Counted from the stretch's first letter, positions 53,647 to 63,462 are shown. The stretch: DNA of 64,000 nucleotides from [Streptosporangium] indianense (GCF_021474405.1 NZ_JAKEIO010000001.1:124001-188000), one strand, 5' to 3'. Numbers and translations: made by a program. The notes: generated by a model not told the origin, from the letters alone.

Positions 53647-54273
53647 TCAGCCTGCCAGGCGTTCCGTCAGCAGGAAAACGCCGATGGTGATCATCATCGC
53701 ACCGGAGACGCGGGTCACCGCCCGGGCCGCGGAGGGCCTGGTCCGCAGGACCGTGCGGGCCAGGACTCCGACGGTGAGGTAGACGACGGCACAGGCGACC
53801 ATGTGCAGCGAGCCGAGCAGACCGGTCTGGCCCGCGACCGGCCAAGCTCCCGCGGGGTCGATGAACTGCGGGAACAGGGAGAAGTAGAGGAGCAGGGCCT
53901 TGGGGTTCAGTCCGCTGATCCCGATGCCCCGGAGCAGGACCCGCCCCCGGGAGGCGCCCCCGGCGCCCACTTCCTCCTCGGCGGCCGTCAGAACGGCCGG
54001 CTGCCGCAGCACCCCCCAGCCGAGCCACACCAGGTAGCCGGCCCCGGCCATGGTCAGCGCCGTGAGCAGGGTCCCCGAGCTCGCCACGACCACCACCAGC
54101 CCCGCCACGGCGAGCAGGGTGTACCCCGCGTATCCGGCCACCAGTCCGGCGACGGCCGGCACGACCGACCGGTCCCGCAGGCCCGCTGTGATCGCGTAGG
54201 CCCAGTCCGCTCCCGGGGTGAATACCAGCAGCAGGTCGACTGCCACGAAGGCCGCCAGCGTGGTCGTGTCCAT
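53647..54273 (-). CDS. LysE/RhtB-family amino-acid exporter
   Basis: A 208-residue membrane protein with six hydrophobic segments. The family signature FTPGADWAYAITAGLRD near 18-34 (GxxxG with Pro and Asp) and GISGLNPKALLLYFSLFPQFI near 116-136 are clear. It should export an amino acid or a derivative. It is divergent from an Lrp-type regulator gene (110-bp gap, T-rich), a common exporter/regulator pairing. It converges with the sarcosine operon, 28 bp beyond purU. Substrate unknown. Confidence 0.9.
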   Translation of the reverse strand: MDTTTLAAFVAVDLLLVFTPGADWAYAITAGLRDRSVVPAVAGLVAGYAGYTLLAVAGLVVVVASSGTLLTALTMAGAGYLVWLGWGVLRQPAVLTAAEEEVGAGGASRGRVLLRGIGISGLNPKALLLYFSLFPQFIDPAGAWPVAGQTGLLGSLHMVACAVVYLTVGVLARTVLRTRPSAARAVTRVSGAMMITIGVFLLTERLAG

Positions 54274-54383
54274 CGATCGTTCCCTCTCACATGCGGTGGT
54301 GCGAGGGAAGGGTATGGCGGATCTGCCCGAAAGTGTTCCCTTCTTTTCTTCTTGATCGGCCTCTCTGGGTCAGAATCTTCTCC

Positions 54384-54836
54384 ATGGATGCGATGGACCG
54401 GAAAATTCTTACCGAGCTGCAGCTGGACGGCCGCCTCACGGTCACCGAGCTGGCGGCGCGCGTGAAACTGAGCGTCTCGCCCTGCCACCGCAGGCTGCGC
54501 GATCTCGAACGCGAAGGTGCGATCCGCGGCTATCGCGCGGTGGTGGACCCGGCCGCCGTGGGCCTGAACTTCGAGGCCCTCGTCTTCGTCACCATGCGTC
54601 TGGAGGACGCCGACACGGTCTCCGCGTTCGAGAAGGCGGTGGCCGCCGTCCCGCATGTCCTCCAGGCCCAGCGGCTCTTCGGCGACCCCGACTACCTCCT
54701 GCGCGTCGCCGCCACCGACCTGACCGCCTTCCAGCAGCTCTACGACCAGCAACTCGCCCGGCTCCCGGGCGTCCAGCGCCTCAACTCCACCCTCGTCATG
54801 AAGCACGTCGTCGACGACCGCCCGCTGCCCGGATGA
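54384..54836 (+). CDS. Lrp/AsnC-family transcriptional regulator
   Basis: A 150-residue regulator of normal length. The HTH is at DRKILTELQLDGRLTVTELAARVKLSVSPCHRRLRDLEREG (about 5-45, partly quoted). The RAM ligand-binding domain follows, with FVTMRLEDADTVSAFEKAV and LFGDPDYLLRVAATDLTAFQQLYD. It has the octameric Lrp architecture and would sense an amino acid. ATG 54384 is chosen because it begins at the conserved MDAMDRKIL; sequence upstream in frame is not protein-like. It likely controls the divergent LysE exporter; I see no clear Lrp box in the gap. Confidence 0.92.
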   Translation: MDAMDRKILTELQLDGRLTVTELAARVKLSVSPCHRRLRDLEREGAIRGYRAVVDPAAVGLNFEALVFVTMRLEDADTVSAFEKAVAAVPHVLQAQRLFGDPDYLLRVAATDLTAFQQLYDQQLARLPGVQRLNSTLVMKHVVDDRPLPG

Positions 54837-54958
54837 GCGGCCCCGGGGCGAACGGGCCCCGGATCACCCACCGGCTGCGCGGACCACCGGCCGGAGGTGC
54901 GCCCCCGGGCAAACACCCGTGCGCTGCGGGGCAATCGACCCGCTCGCGCCGGTCCTAG

Positions 54959-55843
<885 letters not shown>

Positions 55844-55895
55844 TCGGATTCTGCCTCCGATTCTTCCTGGACCGCCCCGGGGAGGCGTGGTGACA

Positions 55896-55938
55896 TCGTC
55901 GAAGGCCGGCAGTGGACCCAGCTGCCGGCCTTCGACGA
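55896..55938. terminator. Very strong hairpin between the hydrolase and AraC genes
   Basis: Perfect 17-bp inverted repeat: TCGTCGAAGGCCGGCAG (55896-55912) and CTGCCGGCCTTCGACGA (55922-55938), with a 9-nt loop that can extend the stem by three pairs. It begins 53 bp after the hydrolase stop and ends 56 bp before the AraC GTG. No T-run. Probably a terminator for the hydrolase gene. Confidence 0.65.
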
Positions 55939-55993
55939 CGCCCAGGCTTCCGACCGTGCCTGGGCCGTTGCTGATGCCCAGGGGGGAATCCAG

Positions 55994-57055
55994 GTGTCCG
56001 TCATCCTTTCCACCGCGTCACTGCCGGCGGCCGACCGGGGGGAGCGCTGGCACCACGCGGTGTCGCGGACCTTCATCCCGCTCGACGTGCGACTCCTCGA
56101 GGACGATCCGTCCCCCGGCAGCATCGTGAGCCACCGGCTGGGCTCCTTGGGCGTCTCGCAGGTGCAGGCGGGCCCGCAGATCGTGACGCGCAGCAGACGG
56201 CTCGCCCAGGACGGCAAGGAATTCCTCATCCTCACCCTGCAGCGGCGGGGCAGCGCCCTCAAGGAACAGGACGGGCGGGAGGCCCGCATCGGACCGGGTG
56301 ACTTCTCCCTCTCCGACTCCTCGCGGACGTTCCGCAAGAAGGTGCAGAGCGCGTTCTGCTTCACTTCCTTCCACTTCCCCCGTGCGGAGCTCCACGTGCG
56401 GGACGAGGACCTGCGGACGCTCACCGCCACGGCGTTCTCCGGCCGGGAGGGGAGCGCCGCCCTGGTGGGGACCTACTTCGCGCGTCTGGCACGCGAAGCG
56501 GCGCATCTCGACGCCGTCCCCGGACGCCAGTTCGCGGTCACGGCCCTCGACCTGCTGGCACTGCTGATCAACGAACGCAGCGGCCGCTTCGTCCCTCAGG
56601 CCCCCGAGACCGCAGCTGCCACCCTCGTGCGGGTCAAGGACCACATCGCACGCCACCTCGCCGACCCCGGCCTGGCACCGCCCGGGATCGCCGCGGCGCA
56701 CCACATGTCGGTCCGCTACCTGCACAAGCTGTTTCAGCCGGAGGGCGTGACGGTGGGGGAGTGGATCCGGACACAGCGGCTGGAGCGGTGCCGCCGGGAC
56801 CTGCTGCGCCCCCCGGCGCCGGGGCCCGGGGTCGCGGCCGTCGCCGGACGCTGGGGATTCACCAGCCCCAGCCACTTCAGCCGTTCCTTCCGAGCGGCGT
56901 ACGGGATGACGCCCCGGGAGTGGCAGCGGTACGGGTTCTCCGGCGAGAGGACGGGCAAGGGCACGGGCGCAGGTGCCGGCGCGGGTACCGGGAGCACGGA
57001 CACGATGGACACGGTGGAGCGGGAACCTCCCGCCGGACCGGCTCGTTGCCCATGA
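55994..57055 (+). CDS. AraC-family transcriptional regulator
   Basis: A 353-residue regulator. The N-terminal half (about 1-190) is the AraC-binding-like domain seen in NphR/FeaR-type proteins (RGERWHHAVSRTFIPLDVR, GPGDFSLSDSSRTF). The C-terminal HTH pair is near 215-315: IAAAHHMSVRYLHKLFQPEG, then AAVAGRWGFTSPSHFSRSFR and AYGMTPREW. A Gly/Thr-rich tail follows. GTG 55994 is the first plausible start after the hairpin. The N-terminal type often senses small aromatic or nitrogen compounds. The target is not evident; the upstream hydrolase is one candidate. Confidence 0.88.
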   Translation: MSVILSTASLPAADRGERWHHAVSRTFIPLDVRLLEDDPSPGSIVSHRLGSLGVSQVQAGPQIVTRSRRLAQDGKEFLILTLQRRGSALKEQDGREARIGPGDFSLSDSSRTFRKKVQSAFCFTSFHFPRAELHVRDEDLRTLTATAFSGREGSAALVGTYFARLAREAAHLDAVPGRQFAVTALDLLALLINERSGRFVPQAPETAAATLVRVKDHIARHLADPGLAPPGIAAAHHMSVRYLHKLFQPEGVTVGEWIRTQRLERCRRDLLRPPAPGPGVAAVAGRWGFTSPSHFSRSFRAAYGMTPREWQRYGFSGERTGKGTGAGAGAGTGSTDTMDTVEREPPAGPARCP

Positions 57056-57151
57056 GTTCGGGCGTCCGCGTTCGCGCGTCCGAGAACGCCCGCGTTCGCA
57101 AGCCCGAGGTCCCGCTGCCCGGTTCGCCCAACCCCCGACCCGAGGAGTACC

Positions 57152-57814
57152 GTGCCCGCCACCGCGCCCGACCCGTCGACCGTCCTCCCCGCACCCCCGC
57201 CCCTGAGCGTGCAGGCCGAGCGGCTGATCCAGCGGGGGGTGCACGAGATCGGCGGGCTGTCCGCCGAGGAGATCCGTACGTTCGCCGCGGAAGCCGGGGC
57301 TGAGGGTGACGGGGCCCTGCTGGCCGTACATCCGGACCGGGCCCCCGCATCCGCCCTCGCGCCGCTGCTGCGCCGCGACGGCAAACCGGGTTTCGTCGTC
57401 GTCGACATGCCCGACGTCGACGAGTTCGCCCCCAGCGCGCTCGACCTGCCCGACACCCCGCTCTACCTCGTCACCGGGGTCGACCGCGGGGACCACATGG
57501 CCAACTGGTCCCCGGACGAGGCCCTGCCCGCCCTCACCGAGGAGGACCGCACCCCGCTGGTGCTCACCGAGGGCATCCACTGGGTGCTCCAGCAACCCGA
57601 GGCCCTGGAGCGCAACCTCTGCTTCATGACCATCGGCTCCCGGCTGCGCAAGCCCAACGGCACCCTGGACGCCCGCACCCCGGCCCTCTGGATCAGCAAC
57701 GGCACCGGCAGGGACGGCCGCGAGCGCCGCAACGCCCCCAAGGTCGGCTGGTGCTGGTGGAACAACCGCCACACCTGGCTGGGCTTCGCCGCCGCGACGG
57801 GCCGCGGCGGCTGA
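57152..57814 (+). CDS. DUF5701-family protein
   Basis: A 220-residue soluble protein. GTG 57152 follows GAGGAG. Features include LSVQAERLIQRGVHEIGGLS (about 18-37), FVVVDMPDVDEFAPS, TGVDRGDHMANWSPDEALP, and a Trp-rich end (KVGWCWWNNRHTWLGFA). The overall pattern matches the actinobacterial DUF5701 family as I recall it; no reaction is known. No signal peptide or membrane helix. Its stop is 4 bp from the stop of the convergent XRE-STAND gene, leaving no room for a separate terminator. Confidence 0.75.
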   Translation: MPATAPDPSTVLPAPPPLSVQAERLIQRGVHEIGGLSAEEIRTFAAEAGAEGDGALLAVHPDRAPASALAPLLRRDGKPGFVVVDMPDVDEFAPSALDLPDTPLYLVTGVDRGDHMANWSPDEALPALTEEDRTPLVLTEGIHWVLQQPEALERNLCFMTIGSRLRKPNGTLDARTPALWISNGTGRDGRERRNAPKVGWCWWNNRHTWLGFAAATGRGG

Positions 57815-57818
57815 GGCG

Positions 57819-60143
57819 TCACTGCGCGAACCGGGTGAGCGGCGCCGGCCGGCCCGCGGAGAGCGCGGCGAGACCCGCACGTGCGTCGTTCCGCACGTCC
57901 GCGGGGACGCGGGCGTCCAGCGCGAGCACGGCCCGGTACTCGGCGGCGGCCTCGGCCCGCTCGCCGAGACGGGCCAGCGCGTGGGCCAGATGCAGATGGA
58001 CCTTGCCCGCCTGCTTGTGCCATCCGCGGGCGTCGAACTGCCCGCGGATGGACCGCAGCGCGTCGACGGCGTCCTCCCACCGCTCCTCGTCGAGATGGAC
58101 GAACGACACCGCGTAGAGCGCCGACAGGGCGGTGAACTCCCTCACGTTGGGCGGAATCCGGTCCTGGTGGCGGGGGTCCGCGAGCGCGTCCAGGATGCCC
58201 CGGCAGGTCTCCACGGCCGCCTGCGCGCGCCCCACCCCGCGCAGCACCCGGATCATCCCGCAGGAGACCTGGAGGTAGCCGTTGACGTCGTCCGCCGCCG
58301 TGAACAGCCGCGCGGCGCGGAGGTAGTGATCGGCGGCGAGCGGCAGATCGTCCACGGCGTCCCGCAGCCAGCCGAGATAGGCGTACGCCCACGCCTGCTG
58401 CAGGGTGTCCCCGCCCGTCCGGGCGAGTCGCAGCGCGCTCGTGGCCGCCTCCACCGCCTCGTCGTGCCGGCGGGCGCAGGCCCAGTACGCCCAGGTGAGG
58501 TAGTTGCGGTGGGTCGCCTCCAGCGTGGCGTCCCGCAGGGCCGCCCCGGCCGCGGCGGCCCGCTCGTAGACCTCGACCCAGTGACCCCACGACACCCAGT
58601 GGTCGGAGAACCAGTGCATGGCCTCCGCGACTTCCACGACCCGCGTGTGCTCGCCGAGGGCCGCGGCCTCGCGGAACGCGGCCAGCCAGGTGTCGCCCTC
58701 GGCCCTGATCCAGCGTGCAGCCTGCTCGCGGTCGTCCAGGGCGACCAGCCGGCCCGGGTCCTCGGGTGGTCTGCCGTAGTCCGGCTCGTGCCAGCGGCCC
58801 GCGAGGACGGCCGTGTCCAGCAGCCAGTGCCGCAGCCGGGACCGCGGGGCGAGTGACCCCTCCTCCCCGTCCTCGGAGTGGCGACGGGCGGCCGCGTACA
58901 GGCGCAGCAGGTCGTGCAGCCGGTAACGGTCCTGACGGGACGTCATGAGGAGTCCGGCCTCCAGCAGTTCCTCCAGGAGGTCCTCGGCTTCTGCCGGTGG
59001 CACGTCCGCGAGCACGGCGGCCGCGGCCGCGCCGAAGTCCCCGCCCGGCAGCAGCGACAGCAAGCGGAACATCCGGGCGGCCTCGGGGGCGAGCCGGGAA
59101 CAGGACAGCGCGAAGGCGGAGTTGACCTTCAGGTCGCCCGCGCTGAGCGCGTCCAGCCGCCGGTCCTCGTCCGCGAGTCGGCCGGCCAGCCGCTCCAGGC
59201 TCCAGTTGGTGCGGGTGGCGGCCCAGTTCGCGGCCACCCGCAACGCCAGCGGCAGATGACCGCACAGCCCGGCCACTCGGCCCGCGGCCCCCGGTTCGGC
59301 GTCCACGCGCCCGGCACCCACCACGGCACGCAGCAGGGCGGCGGACTCCCGCGGGCTCAGGGTCCCGAGCGCGACGCGCCGTACCCCCTCCAGACCGGCG
59401 AGCGTACGGCGGCTCGTCACCACCACGAGCAGCCGGCCCGCGCGCGGCAGCAGCGGCCTGACCTGGGCCTCGCTGCCCGCGTTGTCGAGCACCAGCACAG
59501 CACGCAGCCCTGTTGCGACCTCGTGGTAGCGGCCCAGACGCTCCTCGGCGGTCAGCCGGGCCAGCTCGGCCACCCCGACACCCCAGGTGCCCAGCAGCCC
59601 CGCCACGGCCTGCTCCGCGGACGGGGGCCGCTCGTCCAGACCGCGCATGTCCACCAGGAACGCCCCGTCGGGGCAGGGCGCCGACGGCTCCTCGGCCAGT
59701 CGCACCGCCAGTGAGGTCTTCCCGCTCCCGGGCGGGCCGGACACCACGGCCACCGGCGGCGCCCCTGCCCGGCCGTCGGCCGCCTCCCGCACGAGAGCCC
59801 GCAACTCGGTCAGTTCCGCCTGCCGGCCGACGAAGTCCCGGACACCCCTGGGCAGTGTGTGGGCCGACGCCCTGACCGACTCGGCGGCCCGTGCTCCGGG
59901 GCGGGCCGCGCGGGCGGCCGCGAGGAGGCCGGCGTGTGCGGCCTCGTCCAGACCCAGGCCCTGGGCGAGCGCGGTGACGGTGCTCCGGTGCGGACGCCGG
60001 CTCCGGCCCCGCTCCATGTCGCCGATGGCCCGCCCCGAGATCCCCGAAGCCTCGGCCAGTTCCTCGATCGTCAGCCGGCGGCCCTGCCGGAGCGTGCGCA
60101 GCATCCGGCCGAACGGCGCCGTGATCCCCACCCCAGTGCCCAC
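57819..60143 (-). CDS. XRE HTH / NB-ARC (STAND) ATPase / TPR regulator
   Basis: A 774-residue multidomain protein. An XRE helix-turn-helix occupies about 12-75 (LTIEELAEASGISGRAIGDMERG, partly quoted). The NB-ARC-type ATPase follows: Walker A SGPPGSGKTS near 135, Walker B AVLVLDNAGS near 217, VVTSRR near 243 and HLPLALR near 300. The last 350 residues are helical repeats of TPR type (DTLQQAWAYAYLGWL, AGKVHLHLAHALARLGE). In Streptomyces such proteins are orphan regulators of the AfsR/SARP-neighbour kind but with an XRE head. ATG 60143 is the first start with the HTH complete. Ligand and targets unknown. Confidence 0.9.
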   Translation of the reverse strand: MGTGVGITAPFGRMLRTLRQGRRLTIEELAEASGISGRAIGDMERGRSRRPHRSTVTALAQGLGLDEAAHAGLLAAARAARPGARAAESVRASAHTLPRGVRDFVGRQAELTELRALVREAADGRAGAPPVAVVSGPPGSGKTSLAVRLAEEPSAPCPDGAFLVDMRGLDERPPSAEQAVAGLLGTWGVGVAELARLTAEERLGRYHEVATGLRAVLVLDNAGSEAQVRPLLPRAGRLLVVVTSRRTLAGLEGVRRVALGTLSPRESAALLRAVVGAGRVDAEPGAAGRVAGLCGHLPLALRVAANWAATRTNWSLERLAGRLADEDRRLDALSAGDLKVNSAFALSCSRLAPEAARMFRLLSLLPGGDFGAAAAAVLADVPPAEAEDLLEELLEAGLLMTSRQDRYRLHDLLRLYAAARRHSEDGEEGSLAPRSRLRHWLLDTAVLAGRWHEPDYGRPPEDPGRLVALDDREQAARWIRAEGDTWLAAFREAAALGEHTRVVEVAEAMHWFSDHWVSWGHWVEVYERAAAAGAALRDATLEATHRNYLTWAYWACARRHDEAVEAATSALRLARTGGDTLQQAWAYAYLGWLRDAVDDLPLAADHYLRAARLFTAADDVNGYLQVSCGMIRVLRGVGRAQAAVETCRGILDALADPRHQDRIPPNVREFTALSALYAVSFVHLDEERWEDAVDALRSIRGQFDARGWHKQAGKVHLHLAHALARLGERAEAAAEYRAVLALDARVPADVRNDARAGLAALSAGRPAPLTRFAQ

Positions 60144-60344
60144 CGCGCGATGATACGGCGCCGGCCTGCCATCCTGCCGCAGACCGAGGACCTGCCGATG
60201 CGGACGGCCGTGCCGGGGGCACGCCGTTACTTGAGCCCGGGCCGGATCTGGGCGAGTCTGACCCCTGCCGAACGGGCGCCGAGGCCGATCCTGATCACGT
60301 CGGTCTCTCCCATCCGGGATCGACGTGAGGGAGGGGCCGAGGCC

Positions 60345-61115
60345 ATGGACGTCACAGCCGCGGCCGGGGACCTCTTGGCATCCCTGGCGGCGCGGGCCGA
60401 CGCGGATGTCGCCGCCGGGACGCAGCGGTACTTCCCCCGGAAGATCGACGCCCTGGGCGTGAGCAACGCCTCCGTCGTCGCGCTCGCCAACGGCTACGTC
60501 CGTGCCCGGCCGGACATCCCCCCGGCCACGCGCCTGGCCCTGACGGAAGAGGTGCTGTCACGCGCCTCGCACCACGAGGAGGTCCTGCTCGGCTTCGCGC
60601 TCCTGCACAAGGTCGCGAGGACCGGGCTCGGTGACGAACTCCTCGACCGCAGCGAGCACTGGCTGGACACGTATGTGTCCAACTGGGCGCAGTGCGACGA
60701 CCTCTGTCTGAAGCTGCTGTACCCGTTCTTCCTCGGGCACCTCGACCGGATCCCGTGGACGCGGCGCTGGGTGGCGTCCCGGTCGCCCTGGGCGAGACGC
60801 GCCGCGAACGTGGCCGTCGTGAAGTTCGTCCGGCGCACGGTGGGGCGGACGGTGTTCGAACTGCCCCTGTCGCACGTCTTCGACAACTGCACCCGGCTGA
60901 TGCACGACGAGGACATGTACGTGCAGAAGGGCTGCGGGTGGCTGCTCAAGGTCACCGCCGAGGTCCACCAGGACGAAGTGGCCGCGTTCCTGCGCACGTG
61001 GCACGGCGACATGGCGCGCACCACCTTCCGGTACGCGATCGAGAAGATGGACCCGCAGACGCGGACATCCCTGATGACGCTGGGCAAGGAGCCCCCCGGG
61101 CGCACCACTCGGTGA
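60345..61115 (+). CDS. AlkD-like DNA glycosylase (HEAT-repeat DNA alkylation repair protein)
   Basis: A 256-residue all-helical protein of AlkD type. Counting from ATG 60345, NWAQCDD places Trp114 and Asp118 four apart, the spacing of catalytic W109/D113 in Bacillus AlkD. RRAANVAVVKFVRR at 151-164 matches the DNA-binding Arg helix, and Trp199 in QKGCGWLLK matches W187. AlkD removes N3/N7-alkylpurines without base flipping; relatives in natural-product clusters (YtkR2 type) give self-resistance to bulky adducts. The upstream GGAGGGG supports this start. The downstream BtrH-like gene begins 41 bp after the stop, or overlaps it if GTG 61112 is used. Confidence 0.85.
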   Translation: MDVTAAAGDLLASLAARADADVAAGTQRYFPRKIDALGVSNASVVALANGYVRARPDIPPATRLALTEEVLSRASHHEEVLLGFALLHKVARTGLGDELLDRSEHWLDTYVSNWAQCDDLCLKLLYPFFLGHLDRIPWTRRWVASRSPWARRAANVAVVKFVRRTVGRTVFELPLSHVFDNCTRLMHDEDMYVQKGCGWLLKVTAEVHQDEVAAFLRTWHGDMARTTFRYAIEKMDPQTRTSLMTLGKEPPGRTTR

Positions 61116-61156
61116 GCCGCTACGTGATAAACCCTCAACCGGAGAAAGGACACGTC

Positions 61157-62140
61157 GTGTTACTCATGAACGGGCAACCGTATGTCGGTCACCACTGCGA
61201 ATCGACGTCCCTGGTCAACCTCCTCCGGCAACGCGGTGTCGACCTGTCGGAGCCACTCGTCTTCGGCCTGGGCAGCGGATTGTCCTTCACCTATTGGCGC
61301 AGCAAGCAGATGCCGACGCCGTTCATCGGCGGCCGCGTCAAGCCGGACCGGCTGACCGCCCAGATCACCCGGACGCTCGGTCTGCGCCTGACGGTCAGGG
61401 AGACCTCCTCCGAGAAGCGGGCCCGGGAACAACTGCTCCAGGACCTCGACTCGGGGACGGTGGTCGGTCTCAAGCTGGATCGCTACGAGCTCGACTACTC
61501 CACGGACGACTACCGGTTCGCGGCCCACTACGTCGCCTGCGTCGGCCACGACGGCGACAGGTTCGCCCTCGTCGAGACCAGACCGCTGGGGCTGCGGTGG
61601 GCCTCCGGCGAGTCCCTGGCCCGGGCGCGCAGCGCCCGGGGCCCGATGAGCTCACGCAACCTGTCCTTCACCATCGCCCCTCCCGACGGCCCGCTGCCCG
61701 ACCTCGCAGAGGCCGCCCGCCGAGCCATCCGGACGACGGCGGAGACTTTCCTGAACCCTCCGATCGCCAACCTGGGCTTCAAGGGAATGCACAAGGCAGC
61801 GGATCTGATGCCCGGCTGGATCGACGACCTCGCATCACCCCGGGAGGCGCTCGTCGAGATGGCCACGATCATGGAGGAAGGCGGAACCGGCGGCGGCCTC
61901 TTCCGCACCATGTGGGCGGACTTCCTCGCCGAGACCGCCGACCTCACGGGCACGGCCGCGTTCAGCGACCTGTCGGACGCGTACCGCCTGGTGTCGGGGA
62001 ACTGGACCAGGGTGGCGCAGCTCCTCCATGAGGCGGGAACCACCAGTGAGCGGGCTCCCCTGGAACAGGCGTCGAAGCTGGTGCACGCACTCGCGCAGGA
62101 GGAGCGACGCCTGATGCGGCGGCTGTCGGACGCTGCCTGA
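61157..62140 (+). CDS. BtrH N-terminal-domain (DUF4872) protein; TTA at codon 2
   Basis: A 327-residue protein. The N-terminal papain-like region begins MLLMNGQPYVGHHCESTSLV with Cys14 as candidate nucleophile, then LVFGLGSGLSFTYW near 34-47. FAAHYVACVGHDGDRFALVET near 120-140 supplies the His. This matches the N-terminal domain of BtrH, which transfers an acyl group from a carrier protein in butirosin synthesis, and the helical C-terminal half fits DUF4872. GTG 61157 has GGAGAAAGGA just upstream; GTG 61112, overlapping the AlkD stop, is the alternative. The second codon is TTA, implying bldA dependence. No carrier-protein or aminoglycoside gene is in view. Confidence 0.8.
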   Translation: MLLMNGQPYVGHHCESTSLVNLLRQRGVDLSEPLVFGLGSGLSFTYWRSKQMPTPFIGGRVKPDRLTAQITRTLGLRLTVRETSSEKRAREQLLQDLDSGTVVGLKLDRYELDYSTDDYRFAAHYVACVGHDGDRFALVETRPLGLRWASGESLARARSARGPMSSRNLSFTIAPPDGPLPDLAEAARRAIRTTAETFLNPPIANLGFKGMHKAADLMPGWIDDLASPREALVEMATIMEEGGTGGGLFRTMWADFLAETADLTGTAAFSDLSDAYRLVSGNWTRVAQLLHEAGTTSERAPLEQASKLVHALAQEERRLMRRLSDAA

Positions 62141-62226
62141 GCCAGGGCGCCCTCCCGCGAGTTCTCCCGGAGGAGCGCGGTGGGACGAGTGAACGGGTGA
62201 GCCGGCACGGGCGCCCCCCTGGGCAC

Positions 62227-63327
62227 TCAGGAAGCTTCGTCCGCAGGTCCCCGCAGCGCCTGGTACACGGACCACACCACGGCCACCAGGGGCACGGCCA
62301 CCACCGCACCGATCACCCCCGCCGCGACCGCCCCGCCGACCACCGCGAGGGCGACCACCACCGGGTGGAGCCGAACGGCCCAGCTCATCACGACGGGGTG
62401 CAGCACGTGTCCCTCGATCTGGCCGATGACCACGATCAGGGCGACGACCACCAGAGCGATGAGCGGCCCCTTCGACGCCAGGGCGACGACCGCCGCGATC
62501 GCCAGCGCGATGGGTGAGCCGATCAGGGGGATGAACGCGGCCATGAACTCCAGCAGGGCCAACGGCACCGCGAGCGGCACCCCGAGCGCGAACAGCGCGA
62601 TGCCCACGAGGACTGCGTTGGTCGCCGCCACCAGCAGAATGCCGTGGGTATAGCCGGTGAAGGTCCGCCAGGCGGCCCCCGCCCCGACTGCGAACCGCTG
62701 CCGGGCCCGGCGGGGGAGCTGGTCGCACAGCCACTGCCACTGCTTCTCACCGGAGTGCGTGAAGAAGACCGCGCAGAACAGGGCCAGCGCGAGCACGGTC
62801 AGCACCTCCACCAGCCGGCTCGCGCCGCTGAGCGCCGTACTGATGAGGGCGGAGCGGTGGTCCGACAGGAGCTTGCCGATGCGGGACTGGAGGTCGTCGA
62901 ACGCGTTCGCGGGGAGCCTGAAGGGCGGGTCCTCCAGGCGCCGTTCGATCCGGTCGATCCCCGCCACGAACTCCTTCTCCAGCCCGGTCCGCTGGTCCGC
63001 CACGGTCTCACCCACCAGGGCGAGTGCCCCGAGGACGAGGACGATGCCGCCGACGAGTGCGGTGGCCACCGCGAGCGGCCGGGGCATGAAGCGGGCCAGC
63101 CGCCCCGCCACGGGCCGGAGCACCGCCGTGATGACGAGACCGAGGAAGACGGCGACGGCGATCCGGTGGAACTGCCCGAGCACGGAGAAGGCGACCCGGA
63201 CGACGATGCCGACGGCGATGAGCCGCCAGGCGTACGCGGCCGCGGTGCGCAGCACGCCCGGCACGCGGGACTCGGCGTCGTCCAGGCGCGGCAGCGCCGA
63301 GGAGGGAGGCTCGGGGAGCGTCGGCAT
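62227..63327 (-). CDS. AI-2E family (PerM-like) transporter
   Basis: A 366-residue membrane protein. Hydrophobic segments lie at about 30-50 and 52-75, then a soluble insertion (about 100-160, RTGLEKEFVAGIDRIERRLED), and five to six more helices. EFMAAFIPLIGSPIALAIAAVVAL near 265 and IGQIEGHVLHPVVMSWAVRLHPVVV near 305 (both partly quoted) are the family's strongest motifs. Members include exporters of AI-2 and Na+/H+ antiporter-like proteins; the substrate here is open. ATG 63327 begins MPTLPEPPSS; in-frame sequence further upstream is not protein-like. Convergent with the BtrH-like gene. Confidence 0.88.
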   Translation of the reverse strand: MPTLPEPPSSALPRLDDAESRVPGVLRTAAAYAWRLIAVGIVVRVAFSVLGQFHRIAVAVFLGLVITAVLRPVAGRLARFMPRPLAVATALVGGIVLVLGALALVGETVADQRTGLEKEFVAGIDRIERRLEDPPFRLPANAFDDLQSRIGKLLSDHRSALISTALSGASRLVEVLTVLALALFCAVFFTHSGEKQWQWLCDQLPRRARQRFAVGAGAAWRTFTGYTHGILLVAATNAVLVGIALFALGVPLAVPLALLEFMAAFIPLIGSPIALAIAAVVALASKGPLIALVVVALIVVIGQIEGHVLHPVVMSWAVRLHPVVVALAVVGGAVAAGVIGAVVAVPLVAVVWSVYQALRGPADEAS

Positions 63328-63462
63328 CTCATGCCCGTACCACCCACCGGCCGCCCAAGCGCGGAGCGGACCCGGAATTCCCCCGAAGGCCGGTACCGGC
63401 CCGGGCCGGCGGACCCGCCGGGGGAGCGCTGTGCCGCGCAAGCCGTCGTGTCCGGGTCCGCC

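Noticed and set aside
62141..62222. Terminator between the BtrH-like and AI-2E genes
   Set aside because: CCAGGGCGCC and GGGCGCC...CTGG pair only with bulges across a loop of over 50 nt; too weak to list.
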